This document shows positions 11,390-23,616 of a stretch of 64,000 nucleotides of DNA, in pieces. Source of the DNA: Microcebus murinus (lineage: Eukaryota > Chordata > Mammalia > Primates > Cheirogaleidae); assembly GCF_040939455.1 (NCBI RefSeq), contig NC_134129.1:18302001-18366000 (forward strand). The letters are read 5' to 3'. The notes under the pieces were generated by a model. The model worked only from the letters and a program-made list of their open reading frames with translations, was not told the DNA's origin and searched no databases. Made by a program: the position numbers and the translations under genes. The first letter of the stretch is position 1, and every line of letters starts with the position of its first letter.

Positions 11390-11720
11390 GGCCGGGCGCG
11401 GTGGCTCACGCCTGTAATCCTAGCACTCTGGGAGGCCGAGGCGGGCGGATTGCTTGAGGTTGGGAGTTCGAAACCATCCTGAGCGAGACCCCGTCTCTAC
11501 TAAAAATAGAAAGAAATTTATTGACCAACTAAAAATATATATACAAAAAATTAGCCGGGCATGGTGGTGCATGCCTGTAGTCCCAGCTACTCCGGAGGCT
11601 GAGGCAGGAGGATCGCTTGAGCCCAGGAGTCTGAGGTTGCTGTGAGCTAGGCTGACGCCACAGCACTCACTCTAGCCAGGGCAACAAAAGTGAGACTCTG
11701 TCTCAAAAAAAAAAAAAAAA
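11390..11720 (+). mobile_element. Alu, lemur-type, full length
   Basis: The element is complete from GGCCGGGCGCGGTGGCTCAC to a poly(A) tail. It has the lemur-type linker (TAGAAAGAAATTTATTGACC) and GCTAGGCTGACGCCACAGCA in the right arm. A perfect target duplication ATGTTGAACCCTG lies at 11378-11390 and 11721-11733. Confidence 0.97.
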
Positions 11721-11733
11721 ATGTTGAACCCTG

Positions 11734-12287
11734 TTTATACCCCTGAGATAAGAGAGACTGACAGTGAGTAGAGTTATAAGACTGATATCAGTATCTCTTT
11801 AGTAGTGTGAAGAATGGCTTATGGTTGGCTTGGCTTCTTGGCTACACCCTTAATCCATGTTAGCTAAATCATCCAAGGAAACTGATGAGAAAAAACCAGG
11901 TGGGTTGGCCTAAGTCATGAGTAATGAGTACATAGATTTTTTTTTTCCAGCTAGTACTTACTGAGTTTTCACTCCAACAGGGTAAAAAGAAGATGCATTA
12001 TCTTCATAGTTTGCACCAAATTTTGTTAGGTAGTGGATTGCCTAGTCTGTTTGGGAAAATACCTTAGGTATTTGTAGGTGAAATCCTGAGGGCATGAGAC
12101 ATAAGTCATAATGAAACGAAAGGAGATAAACTGCTCTGTGAGATTTAAGAGGAGTCTTGGTGTGGCAAAGCAAGCATGGCGGAGCAGCAAAAAGATTTTA
12201 AGAGCAGTCATAATTGATACTCAGTTTGAAGATTTTTGCCTTACAATGATAATACATTTTTCTCTGTTTATTTAAACCAACCTGATG
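11734..12287. other. Intronic sequence without recognised elements
   Basis: Apparently unique sequence between an Alu and a DNA transposon. I see nothing that can be assigned. Confidence 0.5.
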
Positions 12288-12289
12288 TA

Positions 12290-12863
12290 CTGTGTTTTCC
12301 TGAAAATAAGACCTACCCATAAAATAAGCCCTAGCAGGATTTCTAAGCATTTGCACAATAAAAGCCCTACCTCAAAAATAAGATCTAGTGATGGGCGTGG
12401 CTATGAAAATCAGCCCTAATGATGGGCGTGGCTATGAAAATCAGCCCTAGTGATGGGCGTGGCTATGAAAATCAGCCCTGGTGATGGGCGTGGCTATGAA
12501 AATCAGCCCTAGTGACGGGCGTGGCTGCACAGCGCATCTGCACAACCCATGCGTGTCGTCGCGGAGCGGGAAAGAACACGAGCAGCCCTTCTCATCTGCC
12601 CCGTGAGAGCTCTAGTGCTCCACAGGAGAGATCGGGGCCAGTGGTTCTAAAGGAAATAGAGTCGCAAGACAGTCAGGATGGAATTGGGGGTTTGGAGAGT
12701 GATGATGATGTTCCAGAAGAAGACGACTTCACTCTATTTGAATCAATGGAGGTGGCTGTACTGTACTTAAAAAAAAATAACACATCCCCTGCAAATAAGC
12801 CCTAGGGTGTCTTCTGGAGGAAAAATAAATACAAGACCCTGTCTTATTTTTGGGGAAACACGG
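12290..12863 (+). mobile_element. TA-flanked DNA transposon, copy A (574 bp, 5 internal 31-bp units)
   Basis: The terminal inverted repeats are CTGTGTTTTCCTGAAAATAA and TTATTTTTGGGGAAACACGG. Flanking TA dinucleotides lie at 12288-12289 and 12864-12865. This is the signature of the Tc1/mariner/pogo class. The inside holds five 31-bp units (roughly 12383-12525; core GATGGGCGTGGCTATGAAAA). A shared body follows, which reads on plus from 12512 as ...LESDDDVPEEDDFTLFES... before a stop. No transposase catalytic domain is present, so the element is non-autonomous. Confidence 0.9.
12383..12528 (+). repeat. 31-bp tandem array inside transposon copy A (5 units)
   Basis: Five head-to-tail units are defined by GATGGGCGTGGCTATGAAAA followed by TCAGCCCTA. 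The first unit is degenerate on its left (AAGATCTAG), and the last passes into the element body (GTGGCTGCACAGCGC). Each unit contains GGGCGTGGC. Confidence 0.9.
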
Positions 12864-12877
12864 TATTCCGAGCATGC

Positions 12878-12882
12878 CTGTG

Positions 12883-12932
<50 letters not shown>
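12878..12932. repeat. (CT)n-(CA)n compound microsatellite
   Basis: About 13 CT and 13 CA dinucleotides in succession, starting only ~15 bp after the end of transposon copy A. Confidence 0.97.
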
Positions 12933-13240
12933 ATAGTCTTGGGCAAATGTTTTTTATCCTTGGAATAATGGAAAGAGGCTGCATTCCTCATCTTGACAGC
13001 ATTCGTCAAACGGTATTCCATAAATTAAGCCCCTCCAGTGAAAGCAGACCGTCAAAAGCCAGAGCTGGCCAATCACACAAGCCCTTCTGGAAGCCTCTGC
13101 AATCTTGGGGAAGGCGCTGGACTCCCGCACGTAACGGCCTGTGGGCTTAAGCTGCTGTTAAGCTATATCTACAGAGGCAGAGTGACTTCAGCTAGTGTTT
13201 TGTTAGACTCCCGTAGGGCAGGCACTGTGCTAAGCACCTT
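12933..13240. other. Intronic sequence without recognised elements
   Basis: Unique-looking, moderately GC-rich sequence. Nothing assignable was seen. Confidence 0.4.
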
Positions 13241-13709
13241 AGAGACCATGTCGGTTTCCTACTGCAGCTGTAATCAATTACCACACATTTTAGTGGCTCA
13301 ATACAACACAGACTTATTCTCTTACCATTCTGGAGGTCAGAAGTCCTCCAGATCAATCAAAATGTTGGCTGCATTCCCCCTGGGGGCTCTGTGGAAAAAC
13401 CTATTTCTTTGCCATTCCCGGGTTGTAGGAGCTTGTCTTCGTTCCTGGGCTCAAGGTCCCTTCCATCCGTCTTCAAAGCACATCCCGTCACCCCAACCCA
13501 GGTTTCCATCCGCATCGCCTCCCTCTCTGACCCTCCCACTCTCCTTTTATAAGGATCCCTGTGATGTCATGGGGCCTGCCTGGATAACCCGGGGCACTCT
13601 CCTCTTCCCCAAATCCTCAAGAAGTCCCTTTTTGCCAGGTAAGGTAACATATTTACAGGTCCAGAAAGTTAGGACGTGGACACCTTTGGGGGGTTACTAT
13701 TAGGACCAC
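13241..13709 (-). mobile_element. ERVL-MaLR solo LTR (MLT1-like), minus strand
   Basis: The run CAATTACCACACATTTTAGT, GGCTCAATACAACACAGACTT, ATTCTGGAGGTCAGAAGTCC, TTTTATAAGGATCCCTGTGA, GTTAGGACGTGGACACCTTT follows the reverse complement of MLT1-family LTRs from memory. It is decayed, with no internal region or genes. The 221-aa plus-strand open frame across it is not a gene. Confidence 0.7.
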
Positions 13710-14192
13710 CACATGTGCATTATTTAATTTATTATTTGTAATAGCTTTATTATGTGGGTGTCATTTTCATCCCAATAGCAAAGATAAGAAAACTGGTGCC
13801 TCGTGGGGTTAAGAAATGTTTCCAAGTTTAGGTCGTCTCAACGGGGTAACGCTTGGGTTCAAATTCACATATGCTAGACTCGTATATAGCTAAGGTCTCT
13901 CCTTATTACATCCGGGCCAGAAGAGTCTACGTGGAGAAAATTCGGTCATACAAAATTTGTTCCATGAGCAGAAAAACGAGTTTAAAAAATTAAGAGTTGA
14001 TCTTACCATAGTTTTGGTATTCATCTATCAGTAATTCAGGACATCCATCACCCAATCAATAATGAGTATAAAAATGACAGAGGACTTGCCAGGAATGAGG
14101 CAATACTGTTAAGCATTAGCTACAGCAGTTGAAAATATCAAGCTGAGCATTCATGCTGTCATAATTTTGTTGTTGTTGTTTTTGTTTTAATA
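13710..14192. other. Intronic sequence; possible MIR remnant at its start
   Basis: The text GTGGGTGTCATTTTCATCCC ... AAGATAAGAAAACTGGTGCC ... TTGGGTTCAAATTC (13755-13865) is weakly MIR-like. The rest is unassigned. Confidence 0.4.
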
Positions 14193-14200
14193 CTCTAAGG

Positions 14201-14392
14201 CAGGCGTCCTCAAACTACAGCCCCTGGGCCACATGCGGGCCGCCTAGCACATTTATCCGGCCTTCTGGGTGTTTTTGCTGCTGCTGCCTGTCCTGCTTAG
14301 CAGCCGACTCGTCCCGGGCCCACAGTGCGCACTCTCCAACGGTCTGAGGGACAGTGACCTGGCCCCCTGTTTAAAAAGTTTGAGGACCCCTG
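14201..14392 (+). mobile_element. hAT-type non-autonomous DNA transposon, complete (192 bp)
   Basis: The element begins CAGGCGTCCTCAAACTACAG and ends AGTTTGAGGACCCCTG, giving imperfect terminal inverted repeats. An exact 8-bp target duplication CTCTAAGG (14193-14200 and 14393-14400) is the hAT hallmark. The inside has GGGCCGCCTAGCACATTTAT and TAGCAGCCGACTCGTCCCGG. It resembles OC1 (OposCharlie1) short derivatives from memory. It has no coding capacity. Confidence 0.95.
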
Positions 14393-14400
14393 CTCTAAGG

Positions 14401-15876
14401 TCTCATAAAATAGAAGATAGAGGCACTGTTCGTTTTATATTAATAAAATAGGTACAGTATGTTTATTTATCATTTGGCATTCTCTCTTTGCCATTTTTCT
14501 AGAAATCCAAATACTTTACATCAGAGAAATATTTATGTTATCAAGAAAGCATAACTATCACTCAGGACTGAAATGCAAGGAGTGCAATCCTACACTTATT
14601 CTAAGTTAGTGGGAATGTGAACAAAAGCTACCTTAACCTAGCTTTGTGATATGACACATGATTTCTTTAACCATTCATCTATTGGGTGACATAATGAGGT
14701 ACTCTTTGGTGATGCTTTAAAAAAATCCACACTGAATACATAACATTCTCATTACCACTCATTTTTAAAAATTTCTTTGATTAGATTTCTGCTTTCTTTT
14801 TCCCCCTGTTTTCTAGATTTAGTGCTGAATCCTAATGGCACTTTTCTCAGAGCAATCCCAGGCCGTCATTTTCAGATAATTAGCTACATGCCAAATGTTA
14901 CGTAAATGGGCTCATTATTATTCATTTCTGTTGGGTGAGGGTGATTCATGAACCACTTTGTTAATATGAAAAGCAGTCCATAAATCAGAGCTGGGGAAGA
15001 GGGTGAGCAAAAGCAAGTAACAACAGGACAATCGTCATTAACAGATCCTTGCCCAAAATCCAGTTATCACTCTTAGTCATGTTTTACCATGGATGTCTGG
15101 CTGAGTTCAAGAGACAGACCGTTTTTCACAAATCGTATTTTATCCATGTATCTGTGGAACGCATAAGAGCAATGTTTTACGTTTCTGCCATGTTTAATAT
15201 TTCCCAGTAATCAGTTAGCTAAAATATGGGATAGGGAGCAGAAAAAAGATAAGGTTACCTCTTCTAAACCAGGGCATCTCTATTCTCATTTTCTTGGTTA
15301 TCAGGAATTTCTATAGTGGACAAACTGTGAGGAATTAGGGCAACAAGCCATCGCTTCTTGGCGCTTTGTCTAAGATCAAATGTAGTAGTCTCCGTTATCA
15401 GTTTAAAAACAATAGCAAGCTCTTAAAAAATTAGGAAGGGACCTAGATGTTGAAGTAAAGGTAAAAGCCAAATAAAATGTTTAACTGGAATGGAATGGCA
15501 TGGCTTGCTCATTACTAAGAACAGGAGAGTTAAACAAAGACTCTACAGAATCATTAATAAAAAGGCAAAGCAAAGATATGGGTCTTCTTTCCCAGTTGTT
15601 ACTATTTTGGGTTATTTGCACAACAGTTCTATTGCTTTGCCTTATGATTATCACTTCCACAAAAAAAGAGCTGATGCATTTACTGAAAGGTAATCAGAAT
15701 CATCCTGAAATGATATTCCTGAAGGAGTAAAATCAGATTCAAGAGCTATAGGGCATTAAAATATTGTATTACCTGAGGATAATAATGGTTTTATGTTGAG
15801 AAGAAAACAAAACCAAAACAAATAAGGAAGAAGTATACATTTTGCAAAATGCCTAGCTCCCTCTCACTGACACTGA
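14401..15876. other. Intronic sequence, mostly unique
   Basis: No transposon or exon was recognised in about 1.5 kb. Open frames at 15490-15730 lack any family signature and overlap in two frames, which suggests chance. Confidence 0.45.
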
Positions 15877-16096
15877 CTGTATACATTTAATTGCATTTAA
15901 TTGTATACATTGTATACAATACAATGTATACGTTATATACAATACATGTATACATTGTATACATGTATACAATACATGCATACAATACATGTATACAATA
16001 CAATGTATACATTGTATACAATACATGTATACATTGTATACAATACACGTATACATTGTATACATTTAATTGCATACAATTAATTGCATTTAATAC
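15877..16096. repeat. Palindromic TACAATGTA repeat (cruciform-prone)
   Basis: GTATACATTGTATACAATAC-type blocks repeat about ten times and are near-perfect inverted repeats of each other. The tract is bordered by ATTGCATTTAATTGTATACA on the left and its inverted counterpart TGTATACATTTAATTGCATA on the right. Open frames occur on both strands (C-I-H-V-L-Y-type) only because of the repeat. Confidence 0.93.
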
Positions 16097-17835
16097 TGGA
16101 TAATGATTACAATCTTCTGAAATGAATCCCTTCAATGAAAAAATTCAACAACTTATAGGGATTTCACTGTTTAAAATTGATCTATATATGTATATAAAAA
16201 TAATATATTTCCTCACATGTCTCATAACAATTTGCTATTACACATTTTTGGGGGGGGGGGTTGGTTACTTGTTTCTTGGGTAGTCTGCTGCTTTCATAGG
16301 TGGTAAATACCATGAGGGAAATGACCTCATAATGACTTATTTACCAGTGTCCAGCTCAGTTTCCGGCACAGAATTTGCATGTAAATTAGTGGGATGAATA
16401 TGGAGCTTAAGAAAACACTCAAATCATGACTTCTCTAGAGAAGAAGAAGAAGAAGAAGAAAAAACAACATGCCATCTTCATTTAAAAACCATTCCAATGT
16501 TGCTTGGAAAACGCATTTATGCAAAGATCCATCTTCCTCAGCCTGACTAAATTCTTACTGCAAATTACCTTGAGTGCATTGGCTAAATAAAAAAAAAAAC
16601 CACAGGTTATTGTCAGTTGGATAATTTCCAAGGCCATGAAACTGCTGGAAGCATGCTTAAATTAAGCCAGGCATCATAGGATCGCTCATCTGTTACAGTT
16701 TTGGATGGTATATGGCTTAAGAGAGAAGCTGCTAACATACTGGTACATGCATCAAATGGTCCAAGCATGAATATGGGTTAAGGTCTTCTTTCTTTCTTTG
16801 CTGTTGGCGGTACAAATAGATTAATTAGGTCCATGAAATACAAAAAGTTGGTTTCTTTCGTACGAGAAAAATGGGGACTGTCCTTGCCAAAAGAATAAAT
16901 GAAAGGTGTCTCCAGTAATTAATCCATGTTGGAATTCCTTCTCATGTTAAGTGTGTGGGCCTGTGGCTGGACTTTTCCATGTGAACATGGAGAATTTACG
17001 CGTGGCATGAGAGGATTTTTGTTTTTAACCATGAAAATATCATTCTTTTGGTCAGTATCATTGGAATACTAACTTCATAGGCAGTTAGTTAATTTATATT
17101 TTGGTTGTCTGGCAAATATTTGAAGCTCTCAAGGAATTTTATAGAAGATCCACCACTAAGGAGCGTAAGTGAAGTCATTGGGTTCAGTCACACTGCTAGC
17201 GTTTTTAACCAATTGTGAATTTGATCACAATCCAGAATATGGAAGAGTACAATAAAAGACAAATTTGGAAAGTGGATTTTATTTGCCTTGATTTATAATG
17301 CCTAATCTGACAATAAGCTATGACATGTGTTAAAATGTTAGCAAAGTTAGACTCATCTTGATGATTTTTGCTTAGTTGACTTACTGATTCATGCCTTTCT
17401 GTACAATGTGAAAGATTAATTTACTTTCTGTTTAATCGAATACTTAGATAACCAGACCTTGTTTCATACCAGAATGATTTTCTGTGCTTTGTCATGAGCT
17501 TATCATGTCCTTGACTATTTAAGAAAACAGACAAATAAAAAACTAAAAAGCTGGCAGCTATGGCCCTATCTTAATCCAATGATCAAATCTTTTGATTTTT
17601 CCATTCCCAAAGCAGATTACATCTATACCTATATCTATATCATCTACCTATCTTTTGCATGTAAAACTCTCTTTTAGTTTTCCCAGAACATCCCTGAAAA
17701 ATCACAAAGTAATTTTGGAGGAATTGCACATGAAAAGTTGCTAAGTAAGAACATGATGCTTACCCTGTCCCAAATTAAATTTGTATAGATAGAATAGTAT
17801 TAATATAAATTCTTCAGCCAGTATAAGAGCTATTG
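16097..17835. other. Intronic sequence with an L2-like tail and short simple repeats
   Basis: A G11 run lies at 16250-16260 and an (AAG)n tract at about 16438-16462. Between 16290 and 16400, TAAATACCATGAGGGAAATG ... CCAGTGTCCAGCTCAGTTTC is similar to the L2 LINE 3' end. The remainder is unassigned. Confidence 0.5.
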
Positions 17836-18213
17836 CTTGAATGTTTGTCCCCTCCAAAAATTAAGGTTGAAATTTAACTGCCAAATCTAACAGTATTAAG
17901 AGGTGGAACCATTAAGAAGTGGTTAGGCCATGAGGGTTCCACCCTCATGAATTACTAAAGGCCATTATCTTGGGAGTGGATGAATTATAAAAGGGTGAGT
18001 CAGCCTCCTCCCTCTCTATTTCTCTCTCTCTCTTATCCTCTCTTGCCCTTCTGCTCTCTGCCATGGGATGACTCAGCAAGAAGGCCCTCACAGGACGCTC
18101 ACCCCTCAATCTTGGACTTCCCAGCCTCCAGAACCATGAGTCAATACATTTATGCTCATTATAAATTACCAAGTCTGTGCTATCCTGTTATAGAAATACA
18201 AAATGGAATAAGA
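17836..18213 (+). mobile_element. ERVL-MaLR solo LTR (MST/MLT1A-like)
   Basis: Typical LTR text is seen: TGAATGTTTGTCCCCTCCAA, TAAGAGGTGGAACCATTAAG, GCCATGAGGGTTCCACCCTC, GGATGAATTATAAAAGGGTG (TATA region), CTTCCCAGCCTCCAGAACCA, ATGGAATAAGAC at the end. It is an ancient solo LTR with no internal retroviral genes. Confidence 0.8.
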
Positions 18214-19739
18214 CGGTAGGCTTTCTCGAAAGTCCCTGGAAATTTGTCAATGCCCTTGCTTTCCATAATTTATTTTAACCTCAGGGGAAATATTGGTCAA
18301 ACTCTTCGTGAAATAGTTCTCTCTAGTTGTTCTATATTTATCAGAATCTTGATGGTGCTTTCCCGGAAGATAGTAAGACACACAAGCATAGTATTTTCAA
18401 CCATAATTTCTGTTATTATTTTTAAAAGTACAATTGTTTAAAAGTAAACTTCATTACTTGTCTACAGCCTTACGTCATTAATTTGAATCTAGCACTTTCT
18501 AGAAAGTAAGGTTCCATGGTGTCCCCATGTGTGCTGTAGTGATTTACTGCTACAAAAAATTGTGAATTTGAGGGAATAATCTTTCAGTATTCTTCACTGT
18601 ATTTGGCAGCCGTATACCTCAGTTGTTAGATTTTCTGGTACAACTTAGAAATAGCCTGAGTCACATTCTCTGAAGGCTCCCAATAATCTTTGCTATGTCA
18701 TTTCTACCGCTGGGTAGTGCAATGCCATAAGATAGCTTAAATGTAAGGGTCTATAAAAGTTCAAGGCTAAAAATGGTTAAGACACCTATGAGGGTCAGGT
18801 TTTCAGGTAGTTTGTCTCTTGTTATGATTTAATGTATCAACCCAGTCTATATATCGAGGCAGTAAGGCTGATAAACTGTCTAATATCATAACCTGGGCTT
18901 CCATTGCTCACCCTGTAATCCCCCCTATAATTCTACTAATTGGTAGACCAAGATCCTACAAATAAGGCACATACTATTTTAGTGGCTGATCAGTTTGCCT
19001 TAGTAAGCACAGATTAAATACCAAAGAGGTAAAGGAATCTTGTGTGGTGGAGTTTAACTAATTTTCCCAGAATGCAGGCTGAAAGTTGAGGACAGGCAGT
19101 ATAGGTTGTTCACATCAATTGATCTGTTACAATCTACAAAAAATCTCCCCAACCTCCAGCAATAATTTTGATTTGTGATTACCACCATTTCGGGTTGCAA
19201 TGATGTAATGATACTGCTAAGTGTCAGCTGGGTCTGATTCCAAATCTGATAATGCACTCCCTCCCCCACACTTTGCGAGCTCATTTAAAGTAATAGGTTC
19301 AAAATGGAAACAGAAGCTGGCAGGAATAAAGGCTCTTAAAAATATGGCATTTCTTTAGTTTTCACTCAGACAGTGTGGGGAATTGGAAAAGTCTCTGTGG
19401 ACTGAAGGTCTCTGTTTCACATCATCACAGATAATAATGGATCCTTAGGGAAGAGTCAAAAAATTCCCCGGTTGCTGATGTGCTTGTCTCCTTGGCTCAA
19501 AAGAAAAAGAAATCCTCAGCCAAAAAAAAAAAAAAAGTCTGATGTCAATTCCTTCACTTGTTCACTCATATTAATTGATCATCTTTACGCAAGGCACTAT
19601 GCTAGTAAATGTGTTAAAAAACATGAGATGTATTAATGCATACGGTGCATATGCTAATAGAAGAAGAAGGTGTGGATGTAATCTTTGTGGTAAGAATGTG
19701 AGTGAGCTCCAGGTAGACCCCTCTAGCATTCACGGCTGG
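18214..19739. other. Intronic sequence without clear elements
   Basis: About 1.5 kb of AT-rich sequence. A stretch around 18420-19430 looks like a decayed interspersed repeat, but I cannot name its family. A poly(A) run lies at 19522-19535. Confidence 0.4.
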
Positions 19740-19875
19740 GCTCCATCAGCTGTTGAACTCAGGCAAGTCACCTGACTTCTTCTGTGACTCAATTTCCTCT
19801 TTTCTCCAGTGTGTAGTGTTAGTAATTAGATAAAATGATATCTATGAAGCATCTAAAAATTGCCTTGAAAGGCAA
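19740..19875 (+). mobile_element. MIR SINE fragment
   Basis: TTGAACTCAGGCAAGTCACC, TGACTCAATTTCCTCTTTTC, TAGTAATTAGATAAAATGAT and GAAGCATCTAAAAATTGCC follow the MIR core. Confidence 0.55.
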
Positions 19876-20104
19876 GGACTCAAAAATGTTTGCTATACTG
19901 ATGATGATTGAATTATTCACCAAGAAGTGCCTCCAAATCACCAAACATCTCAGTGATAGACTTAATACATTCCAGGAGCTGCTACTCCCTGGGAAAGCAT
20001 CATCCAGATGGAAGCTCCATCCTCAAGGTGCCAGTAATCTTGTGGGTGGTGCAGACATAGGACGTCAGTGCTCTGTGATTAGTGTTAGTGTAGACATGTT
20101 AGCT

Positions 20105-20585
20105 ATGTATCGTGGCATAATAGATTACTGCCCGAATTAGCGGCTTAAAACAACAAAGGTTTGTTATCTCACAGATTTTGTGGGCTAGGAGTTTGGGCCT
20201 GATGTGGTTTGATGCCCCCACCTCAAGGCCTTTCACAAGGCTGCAGCTGAGCTGCTGGCTGATACTGTGGTCTTATCTGAAGGTTCCACTGAGAGACGAT
20301 TCACTCCCAGCGTCACTACGTGGGTGGTTGTTGGTTCAGTTCCTCACATGCTGGACCGAGGGTCTCAAGGCTTTGCTGGTGGCTGGCTAGAGAACTCCCT
20401 CAGTTCCTTCTCACATAGGAATTTCCACAGGGCAACTCTCACCTGGCTTCCCTCAGAGAAAGCGGAAAAACATCAAGGAAGGGCCAGCTTGACAGAAGCT
20501 AGTCTTGTGCAAACCTAATTTCAGAAGTGATGTTGTATCACATTTGTTATATTCTATCCATTTGAAGTGAGTCACTAGGTCCAGC
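20105..20585 (-). mobile_element. Ancient LTR-like interspersed repeat (family uncertain)
   Basis: GGCTTAAAACAACAAAGGTT, GTTATCTCACAGATTTTGTG, AAGGCTGCAGCTGAGCTGCT, TTCCACAGGGCAACTCTCAC and CCATTTGAAGTGAGTCACTA are arranged as in a common mammalian LTR-type repeat read in reverse. The plus-strand open frames inside are not genes. Confidence 0.55.
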
Positions 20586-20624
20586 CACACTCAGTGGAAG
20601 CTTTTAAAATATGCCACTACAAAA

Positions 20625-21490
20625 AAAAAAAAAAATCACCAAACCACAAAGGAAGACAGCAAAAAAGGAAAGGAAGAACAAAGCATCTACAAATTAACCA
20701 AAAAACAATTAATAAAATGGTAATAGTAAGTCCTTACATATCAATAGTTACTTTACATGTAAGTTGGTTAAATTCCTCAATCAAAACACACTGAATGGCT
20801 GAATAGATTAAAACAAAAACAAAAACAAAACAAAACCAAGACCAAATTATATTCCGCCTACAAGAAACTCACTTGACCACTAAGGACACATAGACTGAAG
20901 TGATGGAATGGAAGAAGATATTCTACACAAATGAAAACCCAAAGAGAGTGGGGATGGCTATATGTAACATAAGACAAAACAGACTTTAAGACAAAAACTG
21001 TAAAAAAAGAAAAAGTTCATTATATAATGATAAAGGGGTCACTCATTAATAAGATATACTAATTGTAAATATCTACGCACCTACATATATAAACCAGATA
21101 TTAATAGAGCTGAAGGGAGAGATAGACTGCAACACAATAATACTAGAAGAACTTCAATATCCCACCTTCAACGCTGGATAAATCACCCAGATAGAAAATC
21201 AATGAGTAAACATTGGCTTTGAACTATGCTTTAGACCAAATGGACCTAACAAATATTTACAGAACATTCCATCCAACAACAAAAGAATACACATTCTTCT
21301 CAAGTGCACATGGAACATTTCTCTAAGATACATCATATATTGGGCCACAAAACAAGTTTCAACAGATTTAAGAAGACTGAAATCATATTGAGTATCTTTT
21401 CTAAAAGGCATGAAAAGAAATGGCATGAAGCTATCGCAATGGCATGAAGCTGAAAATCAATAACAGGAGTAATCTTAGAAATTGAATTTT
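20625..21490 (+). mobile_element. Old L1 ORF2 fragment (endonuclease region), decayed
   Basis: Plus-strand L1 text includes GGTTAAATTCCTCAATCAAA, ACAAGAAACTCACTTGACCA, TCTACGCACCTACATATATA and ACACATTCTTCTCAAGTGCA. The first part is followed by an A-rich (CAAAAA)n patch at 20811-20840. It is disrupted throughout. Confidence 0.8.
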
Positions 21491-22750
21491 GATGTAGCAT
21501 TTAGAGATGGGGTGAAAAGGAGGGTAAAGGGCATTCCCTGTCAGTGGCTTTCAAACTTTTTCCTCACTCTCCAACAAGAAACACATTTTACCTTGCAACT
21601 CAGTGCAACATACCAAAAATTGAAGCAAAAGTTCCACGAAGCAATATTTGCCCTCAATAATTCCAATGCACTTTGTCCTATCCTGTCATATTTTATTCTA
21701 TTCATTTGTCAAAGTGCTTGTCGCCACCTGCTAAATTGATTTCACTCACTAATGAGTGGCTGTAATTTGAACATCATTGGATTACGTTTGTTTGTTTATT
21801 TGCTAAACTAAGGAACTTGGACTTGATCCTGAAAAAGTTGAAGCACAGAAGTGATCCGATGTTCAAATATTCCATCTATGTTTGTCGACTGACTGGGTGA
21901 ATTCATCCATCCATGCATCTATCTGTCCATCTATCCATCTCTGGGTAAGTTTGTGGAATTAAGAAATTATCTACGTTCAGATCGCACTTTGATATGCTTC
22001 AGAAGGGAGGATGCAAACAAGAGCAACAAAAACGAGAAATGTAGCACTCTGCACTCTGGCTGCAGGAGCACAGAATGTGCCCACTGACCCCCAGAAGCCA
22101 TCTTTCACGAGCAGTGAGACAGTTCACCTAAGTCACGAATTGAAACCACAGCTTCTGTTTCCGTAGAAACAGGGCAACTGGTGAAGCACTTGGCTCTAAA
22201 AACTATGATGCAATATCCAGTAGCCAGATGGCCTGGAAACTGAAATTGTCATGCCTTTGTGAGCATTTGTCATGAATTGGCATCACACGGGAAAAGAGAT
22301 TCTTTCCAGTGAGAATGGAGCAGGCATGGAAAGGTGGGATCAGCAGGTGTCGGTTGGTAATTGACACTGAGGGCCAGGCAAAAGGCAAAAACCTGAGGCC
22401 TGGGGCACCACCCAGCCCAACAATTCCCAACTTACTTCTGTTGTCATTGTTCCTCTTGGCTTCTCATGCACTGGGCACAGCACTGTGAAATAAATGCTGT
22501 TCCCATTCTCATAGTATCTGGGAACAAGGAGAATTTTGAGCATTCTCAAATCCCTGAGATACATTTCTCATAGATCACCTGCAAATGGAAAATGCTAACT
22601 ACCACCACCCAGAAGAGAGACTCATGTAAGCATTTCGTATTACCCTTGCATGTGTTTCAGAGATTTTTGTGTTTTGTCACTACTACTGCAATTGGCAAAA
22701 TATTTATGGGACAACTGTATCTGAACACAGGCTATATTATAAGACATTAA
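21491..22750. other. Intronic sequence, mostly unique
   Basis: A short (CATC)n-like run lies at 21905-21945. No other element was recognised. Confidence 0.45.
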
Positions 22751-22754
22751 AGCA

Positions 22755-22990
22755 GTAATAATAATAATAATAATAACTTGTGGTTATTAACTGCTCACTA
22801 TATGCCAGGTGCTGTCTAGATACTTATCAATCTGAGAGTTAGTATGAAGGATATACTACTAACATCCTCGTTTTACAAATGAAGAAATTGAGGTTTGGAG
22901 AACTACTTAACGTGGTTAAGATTACAGCTAGTAATCTGAGTGCAGGTGGAATACAGCCCATGCTCATAGCCACTAAACAACCTTACTACT
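22755..22990 (+). mobile_element. MIR SINE with (ATA)n microsatellite at its 5' side
   Basis: (AATAAT)n at 22755-22776 is followed by TAACTGCTCACTATATGCCA, CTCGTTTTACAAATGAAGAA, ATTGAGGTTTGGAGAACTAC, TTACAGCTAGTAATCTGAGT and AGCCACTAAACAACCTTACT, in MIR order. Confidence 0.8.
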
Positions 22991-23616
22991 TGACTCTGCA
23001 AATATAAGGCAGTGAAATGCAGGAGCTAGAGAGGAGGGCCTCAAAAACTTCATGTCGTGGATGCTTTTTGCAGTCAATTAAAACCTATGGAAACTTCCTC
23101 AGAAAGTGTATTCGTACAAAAAATTAAAGAAAAGGATTACAAAAAACCCACAATGATATCAAAATGGCATTAATAAAATTTTAAAAACATAATAAAGTTA
23201 TATATACTTGTTTAGTAATATATTACGATTAGATGGTGGGCCGAATATATACCGCAATTTGGGAATTAGTAACTGATATTGTGCAATATCTTATATAGTG
23301 GTAATTAAACAAAAAATTTGGTATATTGGCATTGTGTATTGGTTGCAAGTCACAAGTACTGATGATACCACTAGCGTCTGTTGTCTGCATTAATTATGGA
23401 AAGAAATGCTGAATTTCTAATAAAGGTTAGTGAAAATAAAGATGTATATCTGAGTTCAAGGACCCCTAGAGTCCTATCTATGTACTCTTTGGGGGGTCTC
23501 TGACCACCAGGTTAAGAATCCTGGCTTTAGGGCCGTGGTTCTCTGCATGGGGCTGTTTTGTCCACTCTCCACCCTCACCCTGCACTCTATGGGACCTTTG
23601 CTAATGTCTGGGGGTA
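22991..23616. other. Intronic sequence without recognised elements
   Basis: AT-rich sequence. Phrases such as ATTAAAACCTATGGAAACTT may belong to a decayed repeat. Nothing is assigned. Confidence 0.4.

Noticed and set aside
13038..13703. 221-codon plus-strand open frame
   Set aside because: Most of it lies over a MaLR LTR read antisense; no known protein similarity.
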